Shown here one piece after another: positions 1 to 7,438 of a DNA stretch of 11,678 nucleotides. Location: assembly GCA_045628945.1 (NCBI GenBank), contig JAZQQG010000042.1, positions 1-11,678 of the forward strand. The letters run 5' to 3'. The stretch's first letter is position 1; each line of letters opens with the position of its first letter. Position numbers and translations under genes: made by a program. The notes under the pieces were generated by a model, which saw only the letters and a list, made by a program, of their open reading frames with translations, did not search any database and was not told the DNA's origin. The DNA comes from RGIG4034 sp045628945 (GTDB taxonomy: Bacteria; Bacillota; Clostridia; Lachnospirales; Lachnospiraceae).

Positions 1-513
1 TACCGCACAGAGAATGCCGACGAACTTAAGCCACAGAGGTGTTTTGCGATGCTGCAGGAGGTCTGCAAGCGGAAGCATTGCGACCAGACCGAGCGCTAAC
101 GGCCAGACATAATTCGTAGTGGTGGCCACATAGCCTGCGGAATGAATGGTATTTATCGGAATCAGAAAAAGAAGCATAGAGAACAACCCGCTGTACTTAC
201 GGTTGCCTTCCGGCAGAACAATATGACACAGGCAGCCGGCGATCATTACCATCATTAATGTATCAAGCAGACGCCATACCCACGCAGGAAGAAGCACCAT
301 CTCGACCAGGGTTCCCTCGATGAGAATACGAGAGGTCCAGTGATGATAACGGAAATCCAAGAAACCTATGAGTCCTTTTTCCAAGGCCTGCTCGCGGAAT
401 GCCACATCATCTCCTGTATTGGTGCCGGCGAACTGGTGCAGGATGAAGACCAGGATGCCGAACAGAAGCAGTCCGAGCCATTGTAATCTTTTATCGGTGA
501 GATATTTCTTCAT
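1..513 (-). CDS. Partial polytopic membrane protein, DUF6056 / GT-C glycosyltransferase-like (N-terminal 171 residues)
   Basis: The reading frame is open from an ATG at 513 down to base 1, so the C-terminal part lies outside the window. The start is supported by GAGG about 7 bases upstream of the ATG on the minus strand. A first hydrophobic segment spans about residues 10-28, followed by an outside loop with GDD at residues 34-36 and HHWTSR at 57-62. Further hydrophobic stretches lie at about 69-100, 109-130 and 135-152, including TTTNYVWPLALGL at 131-143. An acidic pair in the first loop after the first membrane segment, followed by an aromatic/Arg motif, is the pattern of GT-C-fold, lipid-sugar-dependent transferases, and the N-Y-x-W-P-L motif is one I associate with DUF6056. 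The exact substrate cannot be told. It is divergent from the flagellar operon, so it may belong to another cluster; a role in flagellar or surface glycosylation is speculation. Confidence 0.72.
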   Translation of the reverse strand, partial: MKKYLTDKRLQWLGLLLFGILVFILHQFAGTNTGDDVAFREQALEKGLIGFLDFRYHHWTSRILIEGTLVEMVLLPAWVWRLLDTLMMVMIAGCLCHIVLPEGNRKYSGLFSMLLFLIPINTIHSAGYVATTTNYVWPLALGLVAMLPLADLLQHRKTPLWLKFVGILCAV

Positions 514-546
514 AATATTCCTCGCATGGATGCCCGAAGGCGATAT

Positions 547-569
547 CGGCAGAAACGGAATGTCTGCCG
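547..569. repeat. 7-bp perfect inverted repeat in the leader of the divergent gene
   Basis: CGGCAGA (547-553) and TCTGCCG (563-569) are exact reverse complements around a 9-base loop. In a minus-strand transcript this forms a hairpin between the candidate promoter and the start codon at 513. It overlaps no coding region. No U-tract follows on the minus strand. It could be a leader structure or an operator. Confidence 0.45.
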
Positions 570-577
570 TTATTTCT

Positions 578-606
578 ATTTTACGAATCCGAGGGATAGA
601 ATGCAA
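578..606 (-). promoter_or_regulatory. Weak candidate sigma-A promoter for the divergent membrane-protein gene
   Basis: On the minus strand TTGCAT (606-601) is followed after 17 bases by TAAAAT (583-578). The -10 matches the housekeeping consensus at 5 of 6 positions but the -35 at only 3 of 6. It would give a leader of roughly 60 bases before the ATG at 513. This is a motif match only, in AT-rich sequence where chance matches are common. Confidence 0.25.
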
Positions 607-694
607 CAGGTGTTTGCTGAGGCGGCTATGGAGATTTCAAATTTTGCACTTGAGTTTTTTAAACAAAAATTTTCAAAAAAATAATTTTTTCCTC

Positions 695-721
695 TAAAGT
701 CGTGACGGAAATCTCCGATAA
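695..721 (+). promoter_or_regulatory. Sigma-28 (SigD/FliA) promoter P1 of the flgM operon
   Basis: TAAA (695-698) is followed after exactly 15 bases by TCCGATAA (714-721), a close match to the flagellar sigma-28 consensus TAAA-N15-GCCGATAA (the first base of the -10 differs). It lies about 60 bases upstream of the flgM start. A very AT-rich tract at 655-690, with runs of A and T, sits just upstream and could act as an UP element. The same architecture, with an 18-base identical stretch, recurs at P2 before flaG, which strongly supports function. Since flgM encodes the anti-sigma factor for sigma-28, P1 would place FlgM in a negative feedback loop. Confidence 0.88.
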
Positions 722-780
722 ATAGAGTGAAAACGTTACAAAGAGACGTTGCATAGTAATCCAAGGAGGGAGGAATTAAT

Positions 781-1059
781 ATGCGTATCGAGCCTTTTAT
801 ACAGGTCCAGCAAGCTTATCAGCCCAAGAAATCGAATAAGACCCAGCAGACTTCTACGGGAAGTTTCATGGACCAGCTCCAGATCTCCAGCCTGGGAAAG
901 GATATCCAGACTGCGAAGGCAGCGGTTAAGAATTCCCCTGATGTAAGAGAGGATGTTACCGCTCCGCTGAAGGCAAAAGTACAGAATGGTACTTATGAAG
1001 TGAGTGCTGATGACTTTGCTTCCAAGTTATTGGAGAAATACAACGAACTTAGAGGTTAA
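781..1059 (+). CDS. flgM: Anti-sigma-28 factor FlgM
   Basis: FlgM is a small protein that binds and inhibits the flagellar sigma factor sigma-28 until the hook is finished and FlgM is exported through the flagellar secretion apparatus. The 92-residue length is normal for the family. The N-terminus (MRIEPFIQVQQAY) is polar and probably disordered. The conserved C-terminal half shows the typical order: a short D-x-L-x-x-S-S-L-G-K segment at about 31-40, then SPDVRED at 52-58, and a final GTYEVSADDFASKLL segment at 70-84 that corresponds to the sigma-binding helices. The start has a strong double Shine-Dalgarno, AAGGAGGGAGG at 763-773. It is the first gene after P1. It is separated from flgN by a 14-bp hairpin, which could uncouple FlgM levels from the downstream genes. 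Confidence 0.92.
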   Translation: MRIEPFIQVQQAYQPKKSNKTQQTSTGSFMDQLQISSLGKDIQTAKAAVKNSPDVREDVTAPLKAKVQNGTYEVSADDFASKLLEKYNELRG

Positions 1060-1068
1060 CTTTTTCAT

Positions 1069-1105
1069 GTATCAGCTTTCTGTATGAAGCGCAGAAAGCT
1101 GATAC
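1069..1105 (+). other. 14-bp perfect hairpin between flgM and flgN, no U-tract
   Basis: GTATCAGCTTTCTG (1069-1082) and CAGAAAGCTGATAC (1092-1105) are exact reverse complements with a 9-base loop (1083-1091). The stem starts 10 bases after the flgM stop codon. What follows is TGTTATC, not a run of U; the nearest T5 is at 1119-1123, too far for a standard intrinsic terminator. Part of the right arm (AAAGCT, 1095-1100) could pair instead with AGCTTT at 1116-1121. Likely roles are partial termination, a processing site, or a 3' stabiliser for flgM mRNA. The structure is certain from the sequence; the role is inference. Confidence 0.8.
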
Positions 1106-1140
1106 TGTTATCAAAAGCTTTTTAATGTGAGGTATTTTCA

Positions 1141-1659
1141 GTGGCCAGTCTGATGGAGAATCTGATTGATGTTTTGAATAAGGAATGTTCGGAATATCAG
1201 TCTTTGCTGGAATTATCTCAGAAGAAGACTTCCATCATTGTGAAGAATGACCTGGAAGCCTTGAATGCAATCACGGATGAAGAACAGATCGTTGTAAGCA
1301 GAATCAACCATCTTGACGACGAGCGCAATGTCGTTATGGCTGATATCGCCAACGTTATCAACAAGGATGTTGCCACACTCAAATTAGATAACGTAATCAG
1401 TATGCTGAAGGGCAGACCTGCGGAGCAGGATGCACTGAAGACCATTCATGACAATCTGAAGGGTACGGTGGATCGTTTGAAGCAGGTAAACGAGAACAAT
1501 AAGGTTCTTTTAGAGACCTCTCTTGAGATGGTAGGTTTCGAGATGAATCTCCTTCAGTCACTTAGGACCGCGCCGTCCACTGCCAACTATAACAGGGGGG
1601 CAATGAATTCCGGATATACCATGGGTACGACACCCTCCGGCTTCGACGCGAAACAATAA
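1141..1659 (+). CDS. flgN: FlgN-family flagellar export chaperone for junction proteins
   Basis: FlgN is the cytosolic chaperone that binds the C-termini of FlgK and FlgL and delivers them to the flagellar export gate. This 172-residue protein is almost entirely helical and charged, as expected. It begins with ENLIDVLNKECSEYQSLLEL and carries the FlgN-type pattern DLEALNAITDEEQIVVSRIN-LDDER at about residues 38-62. The tail (about 145-172) is Gly/Ser/Thr-rich and probably disordered. The start is a GTG at 1141, chosen because TGAGGT (1128-1133) is 7 bases upstream, whereas the ATG at 1153 has no ribosome binding site. Its place directly before flgK, flgK and flgL matches its clients. A second protein with the same pattern is encoded at 11084-11560. 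Confidence 0.85.
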   Translation: MASLMENLIDVLNKECSEYQSLLELSQKKTSIIVKNDLEALNAITDEEQIVVSRINHLDDERNVVMADIANVINKDVATLKLDNVISMLKGRPAEQDALKTIHDNLKGTVDRLKQVNENNKVLLETSLEMVGFEMNLLQSLRTAPSTANYNRGAMNSGYTMGTTPSGFDAKQ

Positions 1660-1680
1660 GTCCGAACACGAGGTGATATT

Positions 1681-3333
1681 ATGTCGTTGATGGGTAGTCT
1701 TTTCACAGGAGTCTCGGGTCTGCAGACTTCTCAGAATTCCCTTAATACAACTGCACATAACCTTTCGAATATAGGTACTACGGGATACGTGCGCCAGCAG
1801 TCTCTGCAGGCGACGGCACAGTATGCGACGATTCAGATCAACACCAAGGGTGTTTCCGACCAGCAGGTTGGTTTGGGCGTTGTGTATGCAAAGGTTCGCC
1901 AGGTCAGAGATCAGTTCTTGGATCAGACCTATCGTCGCGAATCCGGACGTAGTTCTTTTTATAATGCGTCTTCCAATGCAATCGCACAGGCAGAAGGACT
2001 GTTGGGCGAGCTGCAGGATTCTTCTTTTTCGGAGAGCGTGGGAGACCTCTGGACGGCAGTACAGGAGCTGGCCAAGAATCCGGCAAGCAGTACCTGCCAG
2101 ACTTTGTTGGTACAGCGTGCGTCCCAGTTTTTGAACAAGTCCCAGACCATCTACAAGGGACTGAGCGATTACCAGGACAACCTGAATGACTTAATCAAGA
2201 CCAAGACCGATCGTATCAACGAAATCGGACGTTCTCTTTTTGACTGCAATCTGGCAATCTCTCAGGTGGAGAGCGCGGGAATTGAAACTGCCAATGACCT
2301 TCGTGACACGAGAAACAGTCTTCTGGATGAGTTATCGGGACTGGCGAACATTTCCTATGAGAATGACCCCTTCGGCAACACCTGCGTCAAGATTGAGGGC
2401 AATGATTTCGTAACGACCTCGAAATGCTACCAGATTGAGTTGGATATTGACGCAAGCACCGGTTTTTACACACCGTATTGGCCTCAGTGCTCGAGCTGGA
2501 AGGAAGGACCGGACGGAGAACAGTACTTAGATACCTCCAGTGCTCATGTATTCCACACGACGGGAGTAATCTCGTCCGCAACGGATACCGATATCGGTGA
2601 AGTAAAATCCTTGCTGATGGCACGCGGTGATCACAGAGCCAATTATACGGATCTTGCGGACAAGGAACACTACGACAATGATATTTCGCAATCCATTGTG
2701 ATGAACATTCAGTCGGAATTCGACCAACTGGTACATTCCATCGCAACGGAGATTAACAAGGTATTGGAAGAGGCCTGCGATCCGGCCAACAACTACTTAT
2801 GCGACGAGGACGGAAGTCCGCTTCAGCTGTTCCAAAAGATCACGAATGCCGGATATACTTTTGATGGAACCGATTGGAACTATGTTCCGGAGGATCCCGA
2901 GAAGACGGAGTCGCTCTATACGACCGCGAACCTGACGGTAAATTCCTATCTGGTGAAGCAGCCCAGTGCCCTTGGCTTCATCAGACCGGATGGCTCGGAG
3001 GACTTTACAACCGCCAAGAAGCTGGTGGATATCTTCCAGGCAGAAAAATACACTCTGAATCCGAACCTGAAGACCGAATATAACTTCACGGATTACTATT
3101 CGGCACTGGTAAGCCAGGTGGCAAATACCGGATCGGTTATGGATTCTATCTGTACAAGTCAGGAGCTGACCGTCAAGAATACGGATGCCGCAAGAGATCA
3201 GATTATGGGCGTTTCCTCCGAAGAGGAATTGAATAATATGATCAAGTTCCAGAATGCATACAATGCGGCCAGTCGTTACATGAATGTCATTGACGAGATG
3301 CTGGAGCATATCATTACGACACTTGGTATGTAA
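1681..3333 (+). CDS. flgK: Flagellar hook-filament junction protein FlgK, first (divergent) paralogue
   Basis: FlgK (HAP1) forms the first ring between hook and filament and is exported unfolded through the flagellar apparatus. The 550-residue protein has the rod/hook N-terminal motif at residues 1-43, with SLFTGVSGLQTSQNSLNTTA then NLSNIGTTGYVRQQ. It also has a coiled D1 region to about 230 with NDLRDTRNSLLDELS, a variable middle with GEVKSLLMARGD, and a C-terminal D0 helix with KFQNAYN at 522-528. The N-terminal motif is less canonical than that of the next gene (NIGTTGY in place of NxNTxGY). It has eight cysteines, unusual for an external axial protein. GAGGTGAT at 1670-1677 supports the start at 1681; the gap after flgN is 21 bases. 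It is clearly FlgK-like; whether it acts as HAP1 or as an extra junction protein is open. Confidence 0.86.
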   Translation: MSLMGSLFTGVSGLQTSQNSLNTTAHNLSNIGTTGYVRQQSLQATAQYATIQINTKGVSDQQVGLGVVYAKVRQVRDQFLDQTYRRESGRSSFYNASSNAIAQAEGLLGELQDSSFSESVGDLWTAVQELAKNPASSTCQTLLVQRASQFLNKSQTIYKGLSDYQDNLNDLIKTKTDRINEIGRSLFDCNLAISQVESAGIETANDLRDTRNSLLDELSGLANISYENDPFGNTCVKIEGNDFVTTSKCYQIELDIDASTGFYTPYWPQCSSWKEGPDGEQYLDTSSAHVFHTTGVISSATDTDIGEVKSLLMARGDHRANYTDLADKEHYDNDISQSIVMNIQSEFDQLVHSIATEINKVLEEACDPANNYLCDEDGSPLQLFQKITNAGYTFDGTDWNYVPEDPEKTESLYTTANLTVNSYLVKQPSALGFIRPDGSEDFTTAKKLVDIFQAEKYTLNPNLKTEYNFTDYYSALVSQVANTGSVMDSICTSQELTVKNTDAARDQIMGVSSEEELNNMIKFQNAYNAASRYMNVIDEMLEHIITTLGM

Positions 3334-3379
3334 GGAAAAAACAACCGTTTTGAAATAGGGAATCTTCTTTTTTGACTTA

Positions 3380-3404
3380 TGAAAAAAACTGATTCGACCG
3401 ATAT
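3380..3404 (+). promoter_or_regulatory. Weak candidate internal sigma-28 promoter before the second flgK
   Basis: ACCGATAT (3397-3404) closely resembles the sigma-28 -10 element. The best -35 candidate, TGAA at 3380-3383, is only a partial match to TAAA and the spacer is 13 bases rather than the 15 seen in P1 and P2. The gap between the two flgK genes (3334-3440) is the longest AT-rich gap within the first unit. It also holds A-tract/T-tract sequence with only weak stems such as AAAAC-AACC-GTTTT. The promoter is plausible but much weaker than P1 and P2. Confidence 0.33.
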
Positions 3405-3440
3405 AAATAATACAGACACTGTATGGAGAGGAGGCGCAGG

Positions 3441-5357
3441 ATGCCGTCAACATTCTTTGGATTGAATACCGCATATACCGGGTTACTGGCAGCGAATGCT
3501 GCGCTGAATACGACCGCCAACAACGTATCGAATGTGAATACGGAAGGCTATTCCAGACAGCAGGTGGTACAGCAGGCATCGGACGCAATCCGAACCTTTA
3601 CGACTTACGGCTGCGCGGGTGCCGGTGTTGATACGATTGCCATCGAACGTATTCGTGACGAGTTCTACGATGTACGTTTCTGGGAGAACAATTCCGATCT
3701 CGGCAATGTCAACAGTAAGCAGTACTACTACAATTTGATTGAGAAGTATTTCACGGATGATAAGACCATCAAGGGCTTCAATTCCATCTTTAATGAGATG
3801 CAGGCTGCACTGGAAGAAGTGGTGAAGGATTCCGGAAGTGCTACCACGAAGAGCAATTTCATCGGCTATGCCAAGAATCTGGTACAGTACTTTAAGGATA
3901 TGTCTGAGAATCTGCAGAATGCGCAGAAGGATGCAAACTCCGAGATTAAGGTTCAGACGGACGCCATTAATTCCTATGCGGAGCAGATTGCTACATTAAA
4001 TAAGCAGATTAACGTCGTTGAGATGGCAGGCGGAACGGCCAACGAACTGCGCGATAAGCGAACCACTCTGTTGGATGAGCTGTCGCAGATTGTGAAGGTG
4101 GATACGGTTGAGGTACCGATCTACGACGCCAATGATCCGACCCGTGAGACCGGCGGGCATAACTTCCGCGTGATTATCGCAGGCGGAGACGAACTGGTAA
4201 ACGGCAATAACTATTACACGTTATCCTGCATCGCAAGAGCAGTAGACGAGAAAACCTACCAGTCGGATGCGGACGGACTGTTTGACCTGTACTGGTCGAA
4301 TGGCAATAAATTCAGTCTGACGAACCCTGATATCGGCGGTAAGTTATCCGGTCTGCTTGAGATTCGCGACGGTAACAACGGAGAATACTTCCACGGAAAC
4401 GTAACGGGTACCGGAGTAACCTCGGTGGATGGTGTGTCCAGAGATACGCTGATTGTAGAGGTTAGTGAGAGCTATTTAAAGGATCTGTCGAAATGTACTC
4501 TGTCGGATACCGGCGGTCGAATCAACATCGGCAATCAGACCTTCAAATATGATAGCTGGTCTTTAGACTATGATGTCGATTCCGACACCTACAAATATGT
4601 ATTTGTCATGAGCCAGGACAACGAGAAGGCTGTCGGCTCGGATCGAATCAATAAGGAAGCCTCCATCGGTACGCATGTGCAGTTCCAGGGAATTCCTTAT
4701 TATCAGGAACAACTGAATGAGTTCTTACGTAACTACGCGAGAGCCTTCAATGACATTCTGACGCAGAAGGACAGCGTGGATGACTACGGCAATGATGCGA
4801 CCTTCTTCTTCGTCGCTGATAAGCCTACCGATCCCAGCCAGTTCTATTTCGGACAGTCCTACACGGATATGGCGGATACCAACGGAGACGGAATCCTCGA
4901 GAAGGTATCCTACTCCATCAAGAGCACCGATGATAGCTACTATCGCCTGACTGCAGCGAATTTTGCGGTAAGCGATACCATTTATAACGATCCGGGACTT
5001 CTGGCAACCCGTACCGGTGCGTCCACCGGCGAGTCGGCCTACGATGTAGCCAAGCAGCTGGTGCTGTTAAAGGATGATAAGAGCAGCGTGAATTTCCGTG
5101 GCTGTTCCGCAGGCGAGTTCCTGCAGTGCATGCTTTCGGATGTGGCGCTGAATGCCAATATGATTAATAACCAGGCAACCACCTACGAGACGATTTCGAA
5201 GACGGTAGAGAATCTCAGAACTTCCATCTCGGGTGTTGACGAAGACGAAGAAGCGGTGGATCTTGTGAAATTCCAGAATGCATATAATCTGGCAGCCAAG
5301 ATGATTCAGGTTATGACGGAGTGCTACGATCGACTGATTCTTCAGACCGGTGTATAA
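3441..5357 (+). CDS. flgK: Flagellar hook-filament junction protein FlgK, second (canonical) paralogue
   Basis: This 638-residue protein has a textbook FlgK start: STFFGLNTAYTGLLAANAAL, then NTTANNVSNVNTEGYSRQQVV at about residues 3-42. A D1 coiled region follows, ending with ANELRDKRTTLLDELSQIV, then a large variable surface domain (about 225-430). A C-terminal D0/D1 region contains TSISGVDEDEEAVDLV and the KFQNAYN helix motif at 610-616. The start at 3441 is preferred over an in-frame ATG at 3423 because AGAGGAGG (3427-3434) sits 6 bases upstream of it and because the family begins here. It is longer than Salmonella FlgK (about 550 residues) through the middle domain. It contains six cysteines, including RGCSAGEFLQC near the C-terminus. 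Being the more canonical copy, it is the likelier HAP1. Confidence 0.9.
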   Translation: MPSTFFGLNTAYTGLLAANAALNTTANNVSNVNTEGYSRQQVVQQASDAIRTFTTYGCAGAGVDTIAIERIRDEFYDVRFWENNSDLGNVNSKQYYYNLIEKYFTDDKTIKGFNSIFNEMQAALEEVVKDSGSATTKSNFIGYAKNLVQYFKDMSENLQNAQKDANSEIKVQTDAINSYAEQIATLNKQINVVEMAGGTANELRDKRTTLLDELSQIVKVDTVEVPIYDANDPTRETGGHNFRVIIAGGDELVNGNNYYTLSCIARAVDEKTYQSDADGLFDLYWSNGNKFSLTNPDIGGKLSGLLEIRDGNNGEYFHGNVTGTGVTSVDGVSRDTLIVEVSESYLKDLSKCTLSDTGGRINIGNQTFKYDSWSLDYDVDSDTYKYVFVMSQDNEKAVGSDRINKEASIGTHVQFQGIPYYQEQLNEFLRNYARAFNDILTQKDSVDDYGNDATFFFVADKPTDPSQFYFGQSYTDMADTNGDGILEKVSYSIKSTDDSYYRLTAANFAVSDTIYNDPGLLATRTGASTGESAYDVAKQLVLLKDDKSSVNFRGCSAGEFLQCMLSDVALNANMINNQATTYETISKTVENLRTSISGVDEDEEAVDLVKFQNAYNLAAKMIQVMTECYDRLILQTGV

Positions 5358-5399
5358 GGGAACCGGAGAGCCGTAATTGTTTTTTGACGGAGGGGCAGC

Positions 5400-6932
5400 A
5401 TGAGAATTACTAATCGCATTATTACGAATAATTCCCTGACGAATATCAACCGAGTGAAGGTAAAGCAGGATGAACTGAATACACAGATGTCTACCGGCAA
5501 GAAGATTACCAAGCCTTCGGACGATCCGGTTGTTGCGATTCGTGCATTACGCCTCCGTACCGGAGCAAGTCAGGTGGATCAGTATTTCGAGAAGAATGCG
5601 GAAGATGCCGAGGCTTGGCTGAACGTTACGAGTAGTACCTTAAGCACGGTGTCCGATATTTTGGAAGATATGGTAGAGCGTGTCGGTAAAGGTTCCAGCG
5701 ATGACATGGCAACCAGTGAAAGACAGGTGCTTGCCTCCTACTTAAAGAGTCTTGCACAGGAAATCTACGATAACGGGGATGCGGATTATGCCGGTCGTCA
5801 TATTTTTACCGGATACCGTACGGATGTATCCTTAACCTTCCCGGAGGATACGGAACTGAAATATTCCATTACCGAGCAGCTGGACAAGGAAAACATCAGC
5901 ACGGTAAATCGTGTATATACGGATGATCTTTTGGACTTCACCAAAGAAAATTATGCCGCACTGAATTCTACCGAGCAGAGCATTGACGATTACGATGTTT
6001 ACCGTATTCAGTTGGCTTATCACGATGTGGACACGGCAACGGCACCGCAGGTTAGCTACACGGATCCTGCCACCGGAGCGACTGTCAATGTAACGGTCAA
6101 TATTACTTCCCTGAATTCGGCAACGGACCCATACGTGAATGTTGCGGACGGGGAAGCCAATTTCATTCCCGAGACCGGTGAACTGATTCTTGGGAAGGAT
6201 GTATATCAGGCGATGATGGCTACCAAAGACGACCCGACGACTCCGAATGTGGATGAGAGCGAGATTCGAATCACCTATGAGAAGTCGGATTGGAGCAAGG
6301 GCGATCTTCGTCCGGAACATTACTTCAACTGCACTTCCACGGATGCCGACGGTAAGAGCATTGAATATAACGAAGAGTTTTTGAACGGTGGCGGGCGTCA
6401 GATTATCGAGTTCGCCACGGGCAATAACCAGGCGATCCAGATTAATACCCTGGCAGATGAGTGCTTTACGCATGACATTGGCAATATGGTAGGAGAACTG
6501 GACCGCGAAGTGGAGCGCTTGGCAAGCATTGAGAGTATTGTGGACAAGCTTGACAAGATTGTTGGAGAAGGCGGCTTATCCGGAAGCGATCTGACAACGG
6601 CGGAGGATCGACTCGAGGCGGCCAAAAAAGCACAGGTCCTTCAGAGGGACAAGGTGCAGAAGATGTTTGACCATGCGAAGACCTTGGTTCAGGGATTCAT
6701 CAAGCAGACGAATCTGGCAAGTACGAACTGTGGCAGTCGCGGAAGCAGACTGGAGCTGATTCAGAATCGTTTGTCGGATCAGCAACTTACAATGGATAAC
6801 TTGGTAAGCGAGAACGAAGATTGTGACGAGACCGAGGTCGCTATCGAACTCGCAGGTGCCCAGCTGGCGTATGAGGCGTCCCTGATGGCAACCAGCAAGA
6901 TTACCAAGACCACCTTATTAGACTATATCTAG
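5400..6932 (+). CDS. flgL: Flagellar hook-filament junction protein FlgL (HAP3), enlarged
   Basis: FlgL forms the second junction ring, on which flagellin polymerises. The N-terminus (MRITNRIITNNSLTNINRVK, then MSTGKKITKPSDDPVVAIRA at 30-49) is the flagellin-like D0/D1 signature. DADYAGRHIFTGYRTD at about 126-141 ends the N-terminal half. The C-terminus has the FlgL pattern GSRGSRLELIQNRLSDQQL, then EVAIELAGAQLAYEASL and TLLDYI at the end. At 510 residues it is far longer than the roughly 300 residues of Bacillus or Salmonella FlgL. The extra length is an acidic, beta-rich insertion of about 180-200 residues from about 142, likely surface exposed. Four cysteines are present. GGAGGGG (5389-5395) supports the start; the gap to fliW is 28 bases. 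Confidence 0.91.
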   Translation: MRITNRIITNNSLTNINRVKVKQDELNTQMSTGKKITKPSDDPVVAIRALRLRTGASQVDQYFEKNAEDAEAWLNVTSSTLSTVSDILEDMVERVGKGSSDDMATSERQVLASYLKSLAQEIYDNGDADYAGRHIFTGYRTDVSLTFPEDTELKYSITEQLDKENISTVNRVYTDDLLDFTKENYAALNSTEQSIDDYDVYRIQLAYHDVDTATAPQVSYTDPATGATVNVTVNITSLNSATDPYVNVADGEANFIPETGELILGKDVYQAMMATKDDPTTPNVDESEIRITYEKSDWSKGDLRPEHYFNCTSTDADGKSIEYNEEFLNGGGRQIIEFATGNNQAIQINTLADECFTHDIGNMVGELDREVERLASIESIVDKLDKIVGEGGLSGSDLTTAEDRLEAAKKAQVLQRDKVQKMFDHAKTLVQGFIKQTNLASTNCGSRGSRLELIQNRLSDQQLTMDNLVSENEDCDETEVAIELAGAQLAYEASLMATSKITKTTLLDYI

Positions 6933-6960
6933 ACCATGATGGAACGGAGGAGTAGAAAAC

Positions 6961-7437
6961 ATGTACGCTAAGACAAAGAACTTTGGAGAGGTTACGATCG
7001 ATGATGACAAGATCATCGTATTTGAGAAGGGAATCATCGGCTTCCCTGAACTGACCCATTTTGCACTGATTTATAACGAGGAGAAGGGCTCCGGAAGCAG
7101 CATTAAGTGGCTTCAGTCCATGGACAATCCGGACTTCGCAATGCCGGTTATGGATCCCCTGATTGTCAACAATCACTATAATCCCGAGGTAGAAGATGAG
7201 TTAATCAAGCCTCTGGGAGAACTGAATCCGGAGGTTCTGCTGGTACTGGTAACCGTTACCGTGCCGAAGCAGATCAAGGAGATTACCGTAAATCTGAAAG
7301 CCCCCATTGTAATCAATGCCGCAACCCGCAAGGCTGCCCAGGTCATTGTTGAAGGGGACGGATTCCCGGTGAAATACCCCATCTACGAGGTCCTTCAGAT
7401 GAAGAAGGCCGAAGCTGCTGTAGAAGGAGGTAAGTAA
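6961..7437 (+). CDS. fliW: Flagellar assembly factor FliW, CsrA antagonist
   Basis: FliW binds flagellin in the cytoplasm. When flagellin is exported, freed FliW binds CsrA and relieves repression of flagellin translation. The 158-residue sequence has the family landmarks: F-G-E-V-T-I near the N-terminus, the strongly conserved FEKGIIGFPELTHFAL at 21-36, a central region with VLVTVTVP, and VNLKAPIVINAATRKAAQVI towards the C-terminus. The last residues (MKKAEAAVEGGK) form a charged tail slightly longer than in Bacillus FliW. CGGAGGAG (6945-6952) precedes the start. The 3' end of the gene carries the ribosome binding site of csrA, and the two genes are separated by one base, so they are almost certainly co-translated, matching the stoichiometric partnership of their products. 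Confidence 0.94.
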   Translation: MYAKTKNFGEVTIDDDKIIVFEKGIIGFPELTHFALIYNEEKGSGSSIKWLQSMDNPDFAMPVMDPLIVNNHYNPEVEDELIKPLGELNPEVLLVLVTVTVPKQIKEITVNLKAPIVINAATRKAAQVIVEGDGFPVKYPIYEVLQMKKAEAAVEGGK

Positions 7438-7438
7438 T

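Noticed and set aside
541..550. GCCGATAT on the minus strand (revcomp of 543-550 region), a perfect sigma-28 -10 element.
   Set aside because: No TAAA-like -35 lies 12-16 bases upstream on that strand, and the match is part of a palindromic CGATATCG.
368..697. A 109-residue plus-strand open frame overlapping the divergent membrane protein.
   Set aside because: It lies opposite a convincing coding frame with membrane segments and a ribosome binding site, and shows no protein features of its own.
576..764. A 62-residue minus-strand open frame across the flgM promoter region.
   Set aside because: It runs through the AT-rich tract and the sigma-28 promoter, has no ribosome binding site, and its composition looks random; it is incompatible with P1 being functional.
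3423..3440. An ATG six codons upstream of the chosen flgK2 start.
   Set aside because: These codons (MERRRR) encode the ribosome binding site AGAGGAGG of the ATG at 3441, where the conserved FlgK N-terminus begins.
2797..3588. A 263-residue minus-strand open frame opposite flgK1 and the start of flgK2.
   Set aside because: It spans an intergenic gap and two well-supported plus-strand genes; it is the antisense shadow of their codon pattern, with no ribosome binding site or family motif.
5358..5399. A possible terminator between flgK2 and flgL (CGG-AGAG-CCG followed later by TTTTTT).
   Set aside because: The stem is only 3 bp and the T-run is separated from it by several bases, so it is unlikely to terminate transcription.
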